Source of the DNA: Heliomarina baculiformis
GTDB taxonomy: Bacteria; Pseudomonadota; Alphaproteobacteria; Rhodobacterales; Rhodobacteraceae
Direction of reading: 5' to 3'
NCBI RefSeq assembly: GCF_019966545.1
Contig: NZ_JAIMIC010000010.1
Coordinates: 1-64,000, forward strand
DNA: 64,000 nt
Shown one piece after another: positions 32,975 through 41,850 of this stretch (the first letter of the stretch is position 1; the number at the start of each line of letters is the position of its first letter). The notes beneath the pieces were generated by a model that worked only from the letters and a program-made list of their open reading frames with translations, did not search any database and had not been told where the DNA came from. Both the position numbers and the translations under genes were made by a program.

Positions 32975-33750
32975 ACGATCCCATCATCGTCACGACCGAG
33001 GGCAACACCGGCATCATCGAGCTGGCCCGCCCCGAGAAATTCAATTGCCTATCACTTGACGTGCATGAGCGCATATCTGCCGCGCGTTCGGAATTCGAGG
33101 CGAACCCGGATATCCGGGCGATCCTCATCCGGGCGCGGGGCAAGCACTTTTGCACAGGCGCCGATCTGGTGGAAGTGAAAGGTAAATTGAACGATCCCGC
33201 CGCGCTGGATCACTTCATCGCCTTTGGCATGGACAACCTGCGTGCGCTCGAAACCTCCTCCCTCCCTGTCGTGGTGGCAGTGCAGGGGTTGTGTCTGGCC
33301 GGCGGGATCGAACTGATGTTGGCATGCGATGTGTGTTTCGCCGCCGAAACCGCTCAGTTCGGCGATCAGCATGCGCAATTCGGACTGATTCCCGGTTGGG
33401 GCGGCTCACAACGGCTAACGCGGTTGATGGGGCAGCGCCGGGCGCTCGACCTGATGTTCTCAGCCCGCTGGCTTGCGGCAGGAGAGGCCAAAGATGCCGG
33501 TCTGGTCAACTATATCGTGCCGGATGCGGAGTTGCATCAGACCGCGTTGGAATACTGTCAGAAAATCGCCACCCGCTCGCGTCCGGGTATCGCCGAGATG
33601 AAGCGACTTGCGCGGGAAGGCGCGGACCTGGGCATCGACCAGCAGATGCGGCTTGAGCTGGATGCCGCCGTACGCGCGTTGCCCGGTGATGACGTCACCG
33701 AAGGGCTCGACGCGTTCGAGAACCGGCGCACCCCTGAATTCAAGGCTTGA
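32971..33750 (+). CDS. Enoyl-CoA hydratase family protein with His in place of one catalytic Glu
   Basis: This 259-residue crotonase has HFCTGADLVEV and LAGGIELMLACD, keeping the first catalytic Glu. The second catalytic Glu (FGxPE in classical hydratases) is His in FGDQHAQFGLIPGWGG. The crotonase at 53781 has the same change, so this seems a defined subgroup and not an inactivated enzyme. Activity could be hydration, isomerisation or ring/C-C hydrolysis. It is coupled to the dehydrogenase by an ATGA overlap. Confidence 0.82.
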   Translation: MNDPIIVTTEGNTGIIELARPEKFNCLSLDVHERISAARSEFEANPDIRAILIRARGKHFCTGADLVEVKGKLNDPAALDHFIAFGMDNLRALETSSLPVVVAVQGLCLAGGIELMLACDVCFAAETAQFGDQHAQFGLIPGWGGSQRLTRLMGQRRALDLMFSARWLAAGEAKDAGLVNYIVPDAELHQTALEYCQKIATRSRPGIAEMKRLAREGADLGIDQQMRLELDAAVRALPGDDVTEGLDAFENRRTPEFKA

Positions 33751-33759
33751 GGACGAAAC

Positions 33760-34920
33760 ATGGAATTCACTTTGAACGACGAACAGCGCCAGATTTACGA
33801 ATACGGCGGCCAGTTGGCGCAGAAATACGACAATGCATATTGGCTGGACCACGCCCGCAAGCATGAATTCCCGCAGGAGATGTTCAAACAGATTGCTGAT
33901 GACGGCTTTCTGGGCATCATGGTGCCCGAGGAATACGGCGGCGCCGGCCTTGGCATGACCGAAATGGCCCTGTTCATGGAAGGCACCGCCAATCACGGCA
34001 TTCCGCTTCTGATGATGGTGGTCGGGCCGACCATGTCGCTGGCCCACATCGCCAGCCACGGGAGCGAATTCCACAAGAAGGAACTGCTGCCGGCCGCCTG
34101 CCGTGGTGATATCCAGTTCTGTTTCGCGATCACCGAACCGGGGGCCGGATCCAACACGATGAAGGCCACCACGCTGGCCAAGCGCCGGGGCAACCGGTTC
34201 AGCCTGTCGGGCGAAAAGACCTTTATCACCGGCGCCGAGGTATCGGACTATTGTCTGGTGGTAGCACGCACCAAGCCCCACACCGAAGTCAGCCGCAAGA
34301 CCGACGGCTTCACGCTCTTTGCGGTGGACCTGAAGAAAAAGGGTGTCGACAAGCAGCGGGTGAAGATCTCGATCCCCCTGCCCGAAGAACAGTGGACCCT
34401 GTTCTTTGACGAGGTCGATCTGGGCCCCGAGGACGTTGTCGGCGAGGTTGACGAAGGGTTCTCGATTCTGTTCGACAGTCTCAACCCCGAACGCATCATC
34501 CTGGCCGCTTTGTGCTGCGGCATCGGCCGCTTCGCGCTGAACAAGGGGGTGGCCTATGCCTCCGAGCGCAATGTCTTCGATCAGCCCATCGGCGCGCATC
34601 AGGGCGTGCAGCACCCGATGGCCAAGGCGCACACAGCGGTCGAGATGGCCAGCCTGATGACCCGACGCGCGGCCTGGGAATTCGACAACAAGCTGCCCGC
34701 GGGGGCCTCGTCGAATATGGCCAAGTATGCCGCCGCCGAAGCCGGGATCGAGGCCGTGGATGCCGCGCTGCAGGCGCATGGCGGATCGGGCTTTACCGAG
34801 GATACGGGACTATACGAGATGTATCCGCTTGTACGCCTGCTGCGCACGGCACCCGTGAATCGCGAACTGTGCCTCAGCTTCATCGGCGAAAAGGTCATGG
34901 GTCTGCCGCGGTCTTATTGA
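33760..34920 (+). CDS. Acyl-CoA dehydrogenase, LNxER type
   Basis: The 386-residue enzyme has TEPGAGSNTMKATT, SGEKTFITGAEVSD and LNPERIILAALCCG, where the Glu is at the base position used by isovaleryl- and long-chain dehydrogenases. The C-terminus lacks an EGT motif and ends in FIGEKVMGLPRSY. That ending and the LNxER motif are shared with the dehydrogenases at 42648 and 60751, which are its paralogues. A branched-chain acyl-CoA substrate is likely. It begins nine bases after the crotonase with GAGGACG as ribosome site. Confidence 0.86.
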   Translation: MEFTLNDEQRQIYEYGGQLAQKYDNAYWLDHARKHEFPQEMFKQIADDGFLGIMVPEEYGGAGLGMTEMALFMEGTANHGIPLLMMVVGPTMSLAHIASHGSEFHKKELLPAACRGDIQFCFAITEPGAGSNTMKATTLAKRRGNRFSLSGEKTFITGAEVSDYCLVVARTKPHTEVSRKTDGFTLFAVDLKKKGVDKQRVKISIPLPEEQWTLFFDEVDLGPEDVVGEVDEGFSILFDSLNPERIILAALCCGIGRFALNKGVAYASERNVFDQPIGAHQGVQHPMAKAHTAVEMASLMTRRAAWEFDNKLPAGASSNMAKYAAAEAGIEAVDAALQAHGGSGFTEDTGLYEMYPLVRLLRTAPVNRELCLSFIGEKVMGLPRSY

Positions 34921-34946
34921 TCGCGCTGGCCGACAGGGAGGACGAC

Positions 34947-36338
34947 ATGCAATTTGGAATGCGCTTCCGGCGGGAGGATGCCGCCGACAAGGTAAACGAT
35001 CGTTTCTGGCACGAAATCGAGGGCACGGCGCTCGAAGAGGTGCGCCGCATTCAGGAAGAGCGACTGCGTGCGCAGATGGCCTATCTCAAGACGAACTCCA
35101 CCTTCTATCAGGAGAAGTTCGCCGAGGCCGGCGTGGAGTTCGACGATATTCGCACCATCGAAGACCTACAGAAGCTGCCCTATACCTACAAGACCGAGAT
35201 CCGCGAAAGCCTGTCCGCCGAGCCGCCGTTCGGCAAACACCGCGCCGCGCCGATGGCGGACATCATTCAGATGCAAGCCTCATCGGGGACAACCGGCAGT
35301 CCGTCCTATGTGGCGCTGACCGAAGCGGATACCGAAATGTGGCACGAGATGACAGCGCGATGCTTCTTTGCCAATGGCGTGCGTCCCGGCGACATGGTGC
35401 TGCACGCGTTTTCGCTGGCCAAGGGCTTTGTCGGCGGCATCCCCGTGATGCAGGGATTGCAATACATGGGCACGATCGATGTGCCGGTGGGCGCGGATGG
35501 CGGTGCGGAACGGCTGCTGCGCGCTTGCGCCGACACGCGTCCGCGCTGCATCGTCGGCGCACCGAATTTCGTTCTGCACCTGGCTGAAAAAGCGCCAGAG
35601 GTGCTGGGATGCAAGGCCAGTGAGCTGGGCGTGGAACAGGTGATCGTCGGCGGAGAGCCCGGTGGTGGCATCCCGGCAATTCGCGCCAAGATCGAAGCGG
35701 CCTGGGGTGCAAAATGCACTGAAATGCTGGGCGGCACCGATCTGGGTGTGACCTACTGGGCCGAATGCGACGCCCAGTCGGGGATGCATATGGTCAACAT
35801 GGACTATATCATCACCGAGCTGCTGGATCCCGAAAGCGGAGAAATCATCCCTTGGGAAAAAGGCGCCGAAGGCGAGATGATCTATACCGCGCTCGGCCGT
35901 CAGGCTAGCCCGGTGGTGCGGTTCCGGTCAGGTGATTATATTGAGGTCATCGACACCGAATGCTCCTGCGGGCGGACCGGCCCCAAGATCCGGTGCACAG
36001 GCCGGACCGACGACATGCTGATCGTGCGCGGTGCCAATGTTTTCCCGTCGGCCATCAACAGCGTCATCACCGAAATGGTGCCGGACACCAACGGCGTCAT
36101 GCGCATCGTGGCCGATTTCAAAGGCCATACCACGCAGGGCGCGCTGACGGTGATCGTCGAGCGCGGTCCCGGTCGCGACGCTGCGGATGACGACGCCCTC
36201 AAGAAGAAAATCGAACAGCGGCTGCGCGACGCGCTCGTCTTCAAGGCCGACGTCCATCTGGTGGCGGCTGACACTTTTGAAAAACCCGGCGCCGCCAAGG
36301 TTGCCTTTGTTCTGAGAGAATACCCCGAGCTGCCATGA
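34947..36338 (+). CDS. PaaK-like CoA ligase (phenylacetate-CoA ligase family)
   Basis: The 463-residue protein belongs to the PaaK branch of adenylate-forming enzymes: SSGTTGSPSYVALT replaces the classical P-loop, GGTDLGVTYWAE follows, and the C-terminal CSCGRTGPKIRCTGRTDDMLIVRGANVFPS is diagnostic, including paired cysteines. Family members activate aryl-acetic and some other carboxylic acids. ATG 34947 has GGGAGGACG before it; longer in-frame starts lie inside the dehydrogenase gene. Within this operon it would charge the acid whose CoA ester the carboxylase later uses; the acid is unknown. Confidence 0.85.
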   Translation: MQFGMRFRREDAADKVNDRFWHEIEGTALEEVRRIQEERLRAQMAYLKTNSTFYQEKFAEAGVEFDDIRTIEDLQKLPYTYKTEIRESLSAEPPFGKHRAAPMADIIQMQASSGTTGSPSYVALTEADTEMWHEMTARCFFANGVRPGDMVLHAFSLAKGFVGGIPVMQGLQYMGTIDVPVGADGGAERLLRACADTRPRCIVGAPNFVLHLAEKAPEVLGCKASELGVEQVIVGGEPGGGIPAIRAKIEAAWGAKCTEMLGGTDLGVTYWAECDAQSGMHMVNMDYIITELLDPESGEIIPWEKGAEGEMIYTALGRQASPVVRFRSGDYIEVIDTECSCGRTGPKIRCTGRTDDMLIVRGANVFPSAINSVITEMVPDTNGVMRIVADFKGHTTQGALTVIVERGPGRDAADDDALKKKIEQRLRDALVFKADVHLVAADTFEKPGAAKVAFVLREYPELP

Positions 36339-37942
36339 CAAAAATGAAATCCCTACTCGATACCGGGTCCGATGACTTCCGGCAAAACGATACACAGTAT
36401 CGCGACAAAGTCGGCGAGCTGCATACCCTTCGGCTTCTGCAACGCATTGGCGGTCCCGAAAAGGCACGGGACCGACACGTGAAGAAGGGCAAGATCCTGC
36501 CGCGGGAACGGATCGAGCGGCTGATCGACCCGGGCACCCCCTTTCTGGAAGTCGGGGAGCTTGCCGGGCTGAACAAATATGATGGCGTGCCACCGGGTGG
36601 CGGCATCATCACCGGCATCGGTGTGATCGAGGGCCGCCAGTGCATGATCATCGCCAATGACGCTACCGTTAAGGGCGGCACCTATTTCGGCATGACCTCG
36701 CGCAAGCACGTGCGCGCCCAGAAGATTGCCTGGAAGAACCGTCTTCCGGTTATCACGCTGGTGGATTCCGGCGGTGCCTTCCTGCCGGATCAGGAAAACA
36801 TTTTCCCCGATGAGGGGCAGTTCGGATCGATCTTTCACCAGCAGATCGGCATGTCCGGTGACGGGGTGCCGCAGATCGCTGTCGTCATGGGGCCTTGCAC
36901 CGCTGGCGGTGCCTATATCCCGGCGCTCTGCGATGAGGTGGTGATCGTGCGTGGCCAGGGCTTCATGTATCTTGGCGGGCCGGAACTGACCTTTGCTGCC
37001 ACCGGCGAAAAGGTGGATGCCGAAGAACTGGGCGGCGGCAAGATGCACTCGTCCGTGTCGGGTGTGACCGACCATCTTGCCGAGGATGACGCCCACGCGC
37101 TGGCCATCACCCGCGAGATCGTCAGCCATCTGGGCGAAAAACCCCTGCCCCGCAAGACGCCCAAGACGCCGCGCGCGCCCGCCTATCCGGTCGAGGAAAT
37201 CTACGGCATCGTCAGCCGCGACCCCAAGGTGCCAACCGACAACCGCGAGATTGTCGCACGGCTTGTGGATGACAGCGATTTCCACGAGTTCAAGCCGCTT
37301 TACGGCGACACGATCATGACCGGCTGGGGCCGCATCCACGGCCACGAAGTGGGCATTCTCGCCAATACCGGCGTGCTGTTCGTCGAGGCCGCGTTGAAGG
37401 CGACGCATTTCATCAACCTCTGCGTCCAGCGCGATATTCCGCTGCTGTTTCTGGCGGATGTGAACGGCTTCATGGTTGGCCGCGAGGTCGAACAGATGGG
37501 CATCGCCAAGGCGGGTGCCAAGATGATCACGGCCATGTCTTCGGCCCGGGTGCCAAAGTTTACCATCATCACCGGCGGCTCTTACGGGGCGGGATACCTG
37601 GCAATGCTGGGCCGCCCATTCCAGCCGGACGCAATGTTCGCCTGGCCAACAGGACGGTCCGCAATCATGGGGCCGGAACAGGCCGCCAGCGTGCTCGCGC
37701 AGGTCCGCGCACAGATCAACGAACGCGAAGGCAAAAGCTGGACCCCCGAAGAGGAGGAAGCCTTCAAGGCGCCCATCCGCAAGGAATACGAGGATTTTCA
37801 AGGTGCTTACAATTTTGCCTCTAACCTCTGGATCGACAGCGTGATCGAGCCTTGTGAAACCCGCGATGTCATGGCGCTCATGCTGGATGTGACCTCGCGC
37901 AGACCCAAGGCCGAAACCAATTTCGGCGTGTTCAGGATGTGA
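36335..37942 (+). CDS. Acyl-CoA carboxylase beta subunit (carboxyltransferase), third copy
   Basis: This 535-residue carboxyltransferase has GGAYIPALCDEVV, LGGGKMHSSVSGVTDHLAEDDAHAL and a biotin-side GSYGAGYLAMLGRPF. In that last motif the other two copies in this window read GNYGMCGR, so the active-site wall differs and a different acyl-CoA is likely. The gene is fused to the ligase gene by an ATGA overlap and is followed by its alpha subunit. It resembles MccB/AtuC-type enzymes overall. Confidence 0.9.
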   Translation: MTKMKSLLDTGSDDFRQNDTQYRDKVGELHTLRLLQRIGGPEKARDRHVKKGKILPRERIERLIDPGTPFLEVGELAGLNKYDGVPPGGGIITGIGVIEGRQCMIIANDATVKGGTYFGMTSRKHVRAQKIAWKNRLPVITLVDSGGAFLPDQENIFPDEGQFGSIFHQQIGMSGDGVPQIAVVMGPCTAGGAYIPALCDEVVIVRGQGFMYLGGPELTFAATGEKVDAEELGGGKMHSSVSGVTDHLAEDDAHALAITREIVSHLGEKPLPRKTPKTPRAPAYPVEEIYGIVSRDPKVPTDNREIVARLVDDSDFHEFKPLYGDTIMTGWGRIHGHEVGILANTGVLFVEAALKATHFINLCVQRDIPLLFLADVNGFMVGREVEQMGIAKAGAKMITAMSSARVPKFTIITGGSYGAGYLAMLGRPFQPDAMFAWPTGRSAIMGPEQAASVLAQVRAQINEREGKSWTPEEEEAFKAPIRKEYEDFQGAYNFASNLWIDSVIEPCETRDVMALMLDVTSRRPKAETNFGVFRM

Positions 37943-37952
37943 GGAGCGTATC

Positions 37953-39959
37953 ATGAAAATCAAGACGCTTCTGATCGCCAATCGCGGCGAAATTGCCTGC
38001 CGGATCGCGCGTACCGCGCGGGGCAGCGGTATCACCCCTGTTGGCGTGCATTCCGAAGCCGACGCCAATGCCCTGCACGTCCGCGAGATCGGGCAATCAG
38101 TCTGCATCGGCGCCGGACCGGCGTCCGAGAGCTATCTGAAGATCGACGCGGTGGTTGCCGCCGCGAAATCGGTCGGCGCGGATGCGATCCACCCCGGTTA
38201 TGGCTTTCTGGCCGAGAACTCCGATTTTGCCCGTGCGGTCGAGGCCGCCGGCATGATCTTCATGGGGCCAACGCCGGACACGCTTGACCGTTTCGGCGAC
38301 AAGGCCAGCGCCAAGGAGGCCGCCGTGACCGCCAGCGTTCCGGTTATTTCGGGCGCTGAAGGCGCGCGGTCCGATCCCCAAGAGATCGCCGATGAAGTCC
38401 GCGCAATGGGCCTGCCCGTTCTGCTCAAGGCCGTCGGCGGCGGTGGCGGGCGCGGCCAGCGGCTTGTCACCGATGAGGCCACGCTTGTGGAAGACATCGA
38501 AGGCGCCCTTCGCGAGGCGAAATCCACCTTTGGCTCCGAAGGGCTGTTGCTGGAACGTTTCCTGCCAGAAGCGCGCCATGTCGAAGTGCAGATCGCGGGT
38601 GATGGCAAGGGGCACGTGGTGCACCTGTTCGAACGTGATTGCACGCTTCAGCGCCGTCACCAGAAGGTCATCGAAGAAGCTCCGGCTTGGGGACTGCCGC
38701 GCACGCTTCTGGACGACATCGCGCATGACGCGGTGCGCCTGGGTGAAACGCTTGACTATCGCGGCCTCGGCACGGTGGAGTTTCTGGTTGCAGGGGACGA
38801 GTATTTCTTTCTCGAGGTGAACCCCCGCATTCAGGTGGAGCACCCCGTCACCGAGGCGATCACCGGGCTGGACCTTGTTGCGCTTCACCTGCGCATTGCA
38901 GAAGGCGCGGGCCTTGGCCTGATGCAAGATGACCTCAAGATCAATGGCCACGCGGTCGAGGCGCGGCTTTACGCCGAAGACCCGGCGATGCAGTTCGCCC
39001 CCTCAACCGGCACCTTGACCACGCTCAGCCTGCCGGAAGGTTTGCGCATCGACAGCGGTGTCGAAGAAGGCGACGCAGTGACGCCCTTCTATGATCCGAT
39101 GATCGCCAAACTGATTGTGCATGCGCCGGACCGGGAAACCGCCTTGGCGCGGCTGGCGACAGCCTTGGATCACGTCGCAGTTGAGGGTGTGCAAACCAAC
39201 CGCGCCTTTTTGAAAGCACTGGCGCGCAATCCCGAATTCGAACAGATGCAGGTTCATACGCGCTGGATCGACGGCAGGCTTGACGCACTGACGTCCCCCC
39301 CCGCCCTTGCGCGCCCCGAGTTGTGGAAAGCGGCCGCTGCCGTTCTCTTCGTGGCGTCCGACCGGCGTGACCCATGCGCGGACCCTTGGACCAATCTTTC
39401 CACGTTCACTGGCTGGCGGCTTGGCCTGGGCGGTGACCCGCTTGAAGCGGGACAGCGCGTAACATTGACCGACACGACCGGTGCATCCGAAGAACTGCGC
39501 GTCGGCCCTGTAAAATCCGGGGACCGATACGCCGTGATCGCAGAAGACGGCACCAGGATCATCCTCGCCGTGCGTGAAATTTCGCCCGGTAGCTGGCGCG
39601 TCGCGGAAGGTGAGTCCATCTTTGTGCTCGCCGCGCGCCGCCACGCTGGCGTGATCGAAATGGACACGCCCGAAGGCCGCCTTGTTTTCCGTCCAGCAGC
39701 CCCGCTTGACTTTGCGGGCGGCGATGCGGCGGCAGATCGGTCTGTGGCCTCGCCGCTGACCGGCATGATTGTCGAGGTCAAGGTTGCAGACGGGCAGACC
39801 GTGGCCGAAGGCGATGTGCTCGCGGTCATGGAATCCATGAAACTTGAAATCTCGATCCGCGCCACCGCAGCGGGGATCGCCAGCAACATATCCGTCTCGA
39901 ATGGGGACATGGTCGATCGCGGCCGGGTCATCGCCGAGATTCTACCATCCGAGGAGTGA
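37953..39959 (+). CDS. Acyl-CoA carboxylase alpha subunit, third carboxylase
   Basis: This 668-residue protein has LIANRGEIACRIA, the HPGYGFLAENSDF segment, AVGGGGGRGQRLV, EVNPRIQVEHPVTE and a C-terminal biotin site VMESMKLE near residue 630. The usual ATP-grasp GGGGxGM reads GGGGRGQ and EMNTRLQ reads EVNPRIQ, small departures from the copies at 2236 and 12602. Domain order is the normal single-chain alpha arrangement. GAGGAGCG precedes the ATG. It pairs with the carboxyltransferase directly upstream. Confidence 0.92.
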   Translation: MKIKTLLIANRGEIACRIARTARGSGITPVGVHSEADANALHVREIGQSVCIGAGPASESYLKIDAVVAAAKSVGADAIHPGYGFLAENSDFARAVEAAGMIFMGPTPDTLDRFGDKASAKEAAVTASVPVISGAEGARSDPQEIADEVRAMGLPVLLKAVGGGGGRGQRLVTDEATLVEDIEGALREAKSTFGSEGLLLERFLPEARHVEVQIAGDGKGHVVHLFERDCTLQRRHQKVIEEAPAWGLPRTLLDDIAHDAVRLGETLDYRGLGTVEFLVAGDEYFFLEVNPRIQVEHPVTEAITGLDLVALHLRIAEGAGLGLMQDDLKINGHAVEARLYAEDPAMQFAPSTGTLTTLSLPEGLRIDSGVEEGDAVTPFYDPMIAKLIVHAPDRETALARLATALDHVAVEGVQTNRAFLKALARNPEFEQMQVHTRWIDGRLDALTSPPALARPELWKAAAAVLFVASDRRDPCADPWTNLSTFTGWRLGLGGDPLEAGQRVTLTDTTGASEELRVGPVKSGDRYAVIAEDGTRIILAVREISPGSWRVAEGESIFVLAARRHAGVIEMDTPEGRLVFRPAAPLDFAGGDAAADRSVASPLTGMIVEVKVADGQTVAEGDVLAVMESMKLEISIRATAAGIASNISVSNGDMVDRGRVIAEILPSEE

Positions 39960-39963
39960 TGAA

Positions 39964-40923
39964 ATGAACGACTTTCCCAAATTTGTCGAATTTCGTGAAG
40001 AAGGCCCGCGTGAGGGATTTCAGATCGAAAAAAAGATCTATCCGATCGAAGAACGGATCGAACTGATCGACATGCTCAGCGAAACCGGTCTGAAGCGCAT
40101 TCAGGTCGGTAGCTTTGTCAGCCCGAAATATGTGCCGCAGATGGCAGACACCGGGGAGTTGTTCCAGCGTATCAAGCGCAAGCCGGGCGTGAATTACACG
40201 TCGCTGTGGCTGAACGACAAAGGGTTTCGCAAGGCCCTGACGGCGCATGAGGTCGATATCGACCCGCGTCTGCTGTTCTATCCATCCGAGGCATTTGCCC
40301 AATCGAACAACAATTGTTCGTCCGCAGACATGCGGGAAAAACAACGCGACTGGGTTCGTCTTTACACGGAAGAGGGATATACGGTCGACGCCGCCTATGT
40401 GATGACGGCCTTTGGCTGCAACCTCGAAGGCCCCATCCCGCAAGAACGCATTCTGGACGATTTCCGCTTCATTCTTCAGCTTTGCGAAGAAGAGGACATC
40501 CCTGTGCCAATCCTTGTGATCGCCGACACCATGGGCTGGGGGAATCCCGAGGCGGTCAAACGAATGGTCGGCGCACTGCGCGAAATGTCGCCCGAGGCGC
40601 GCATCGGCATGCACATCCACGACACGCGGGGGCTTGGGATCGCCAATCTGCATGCCGCCCTGTCGATGGGCGTGGACATGTTCGAAAGCTCGGTCGCCGG
40701 TCTTGGCGGCTGTCCTTTCGCGGGCCACGGCCACGCCCGCGCCGCAGGCAATGTCTGCACCGAGGATGCGGTGTTCCTGTGTCACGAGCTCGGCATCGAA
40801 ACCGGCATTGATCTGGACAAGCTGATTGCGGCGGCGGGTAAGGCGGAAGAGATCATCGGCGTACCGCTCATGGGCCGGGTCATGCATACCGGCGGCCTGG
40901 ACAAGTATCGCAAGGCAAGCTGA
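39964..40923 (+). CDS. HMG-CoA lyase-like enzyme
   Basis: The 319-residue DRE-TIM metallolyase should split a 3-hydroxy-3-alkylglutaryl-CoA into acetyl-CoA and a 3-keto acid. Visible are REEGPREGFQ (in place of RDGLQ), the metal-binding MHIHDTRGLGIAN and the catalytic-loop Cys in GLGGCPFAGHGHARAAGN. The GHGHARAAGN extension and the altered N-terminal motif depart from true HMG-CoA lyase (LiuE/HMGCL: GGCPYAxGASGN), so a larger or different substrate is likely. GAGGAGTG precedes the start. It follows the carboxylase alpha gene by four bases; it is the only such lyase in the window. Confidence 0.85.
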   Translation: MNDFPKFVEFREEGPREGFQIEKKIYPIEERIELIDMLSETGLKRIQVGSFVSPKYVPQMADTGELFQRIKRKPGVNYTSLWLNDKGFRKALTAHEVDIDPRLLFYPSEAFAQSNNNCSSADMREKQRDWVRLYTEEGYTVDAAYVMTAFGCNLEGPIPQERILDDFRFILQLCEEEDIPVPILVIADTMGWGNPEAVKRMVGALREMSPEARIGMHIHDTRGLGIANLHAALSMGVDMFESSVAGLGGCPFAGHGHARAAGNVCTEDAVFLCHELGIETGIDLDKLIAAAGKAEEIIGVPLMGRVMHTGGLDKYRKAS

Positions 40924-40935
40924 GGGAGAATGAAG

Positions 40936-41850
40936 ATGACAAAGGCACTTGATGGAAAGGTGGTTCTGGTCACCGGGGCCGGCGGTGGGATCGGGCGTGA
41001 TATCGCCTTGATGGCAGCCTCCGAAGGCGCTGCCGTTGTGGTCAATGATCTGGGCGCATCTCTGAAAGGCAAAGGCCAGACAGAAACCGCAGCGCAGAAG
41101 GTCGTCGAAGAAATCAAGGCCGCAGGGGGCAACGCGATCGCTGATGGCGGCAACGTCACCGATCCCGACGCCGCGCGCGCCATGATCGAGACCGGTGTCA
41201 AGGAATTCGGCCGTATCGACGCGGTGGTGAACAACGCCGGCATCCTGCGTGACGGGTTCTTCCACAAGATGACATACGAGGATTTCGACGCGGTGGTGAA
41301 GGTCCACCTGTACGGCGCCTTCAATACCAGCCGCGCGGCTGCCGACTATTTCCGAGAACAGGAGGGCGGCGCGCTGGTGCACATGACTTCGACCTCGGGG
41401 CTGATCGGCAACTTTGCCCAAGCGAATTACTCCGCCGCCAAGCTGGGCATCGCTGCCTTTTCGAAATCGGTCGCGCTGGATCTCAAGCGCTGGAACGTGC
41501 GTTCGAACTGCATCGCGCCCTTCGCCTGGAGCCGGATGATCTCGTCTATCAAGACAGACACCCCGGAACAGGTGGCGCGTGTCGAGAAGATCAAGGAAAT
41601 GACACCGGCCAAGGTCGCGCCAATGGCCTGTTTTCTGATGAGCGACCGCGCGGCTGACGTGTCCGGTCAAATCTTTGCGGTTCGCAAAAACGAGATCTTC
41701 CTGTTCAACCAGCCCCGCCCCGTGCGGTCGGTCCATTCCGGTGATGGCTGGACCGCCGATGAAATCGCCGAGCGCGCCATTCCCGCGCTCAAATCACAGT
41801 TCACGCCGCTCGAGGTTTCGGCGGATGTCTTTTCGTGGGATCCGGTCTAA
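40936..41850 (+). CDS. SDR similar to the multifunctional-enzyme-2 hydroxyacyl-CoA dehydrogenase domain
   Basis: The 304-residue SDR has LVTGAGGGIGRD (12-22), VVNDLGAS, VVNNAGILRD and ANYSAAKLG with Tyr and Lys intact; Ser is in MTSTSGL. The VNDLG motif, the NAGILRD sequence and the C-terminal extension are typical of the (3R)-hydroxyacyl-CoA dehydrogenase part of MFE-2 and its stand-alone bacterial homologues. It probably oxidises a 3-hydroxyacyl-CoA with NAD. ATG 40936 has better spacing from GGGAG than ATG 40930. The stop overlaps the next start (TAATG). Confidence 0.84.
   Translation: MTKALDGKVVLVTGAGGGIGRDIALMAASEGAAVVVNDLGASLKGKGQTETAAQKVVEEIKAAGGNAIADGGNVTDPDAARAMIETGVKEFGRIDAVVNNAGILRDGFFHKMTYEDFDAVVKVHLYGAFNTSRAAADYFREQEGGALVHMTSTSGLIGNFAQANYSAAKLGIAAFSKSVALDLKRWNVRSNCIAPFAWSRMISSIKTDTPEQVARVEKIKEMTPAKVAPMACFLMSDRAADVSGQIFAVRKNEIFLFNQPRPVRSVHSGDGWTADEIAERAIPALKSQFTPLEVSADVFSWDPV

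Noticed and set aside
36353-38107. Minus-strand open frame of 584 codons opposite the third carboxyltransferase
   Set aside because: Antisense to a well-supported carboxyltransferase and low-complexity in composition; no recognisable domain.
39928-41736. Long minus-strand open frame of 602 codons opposite the HMG-CoA-lyase-like and SDR genes
   Set aside because: It is fully antisense to two genes with clear catalytic motifs, its translation is rich in His, Arg and Gly without any domain, and there is no ribosome site; it is a GC-rich shadow frame.
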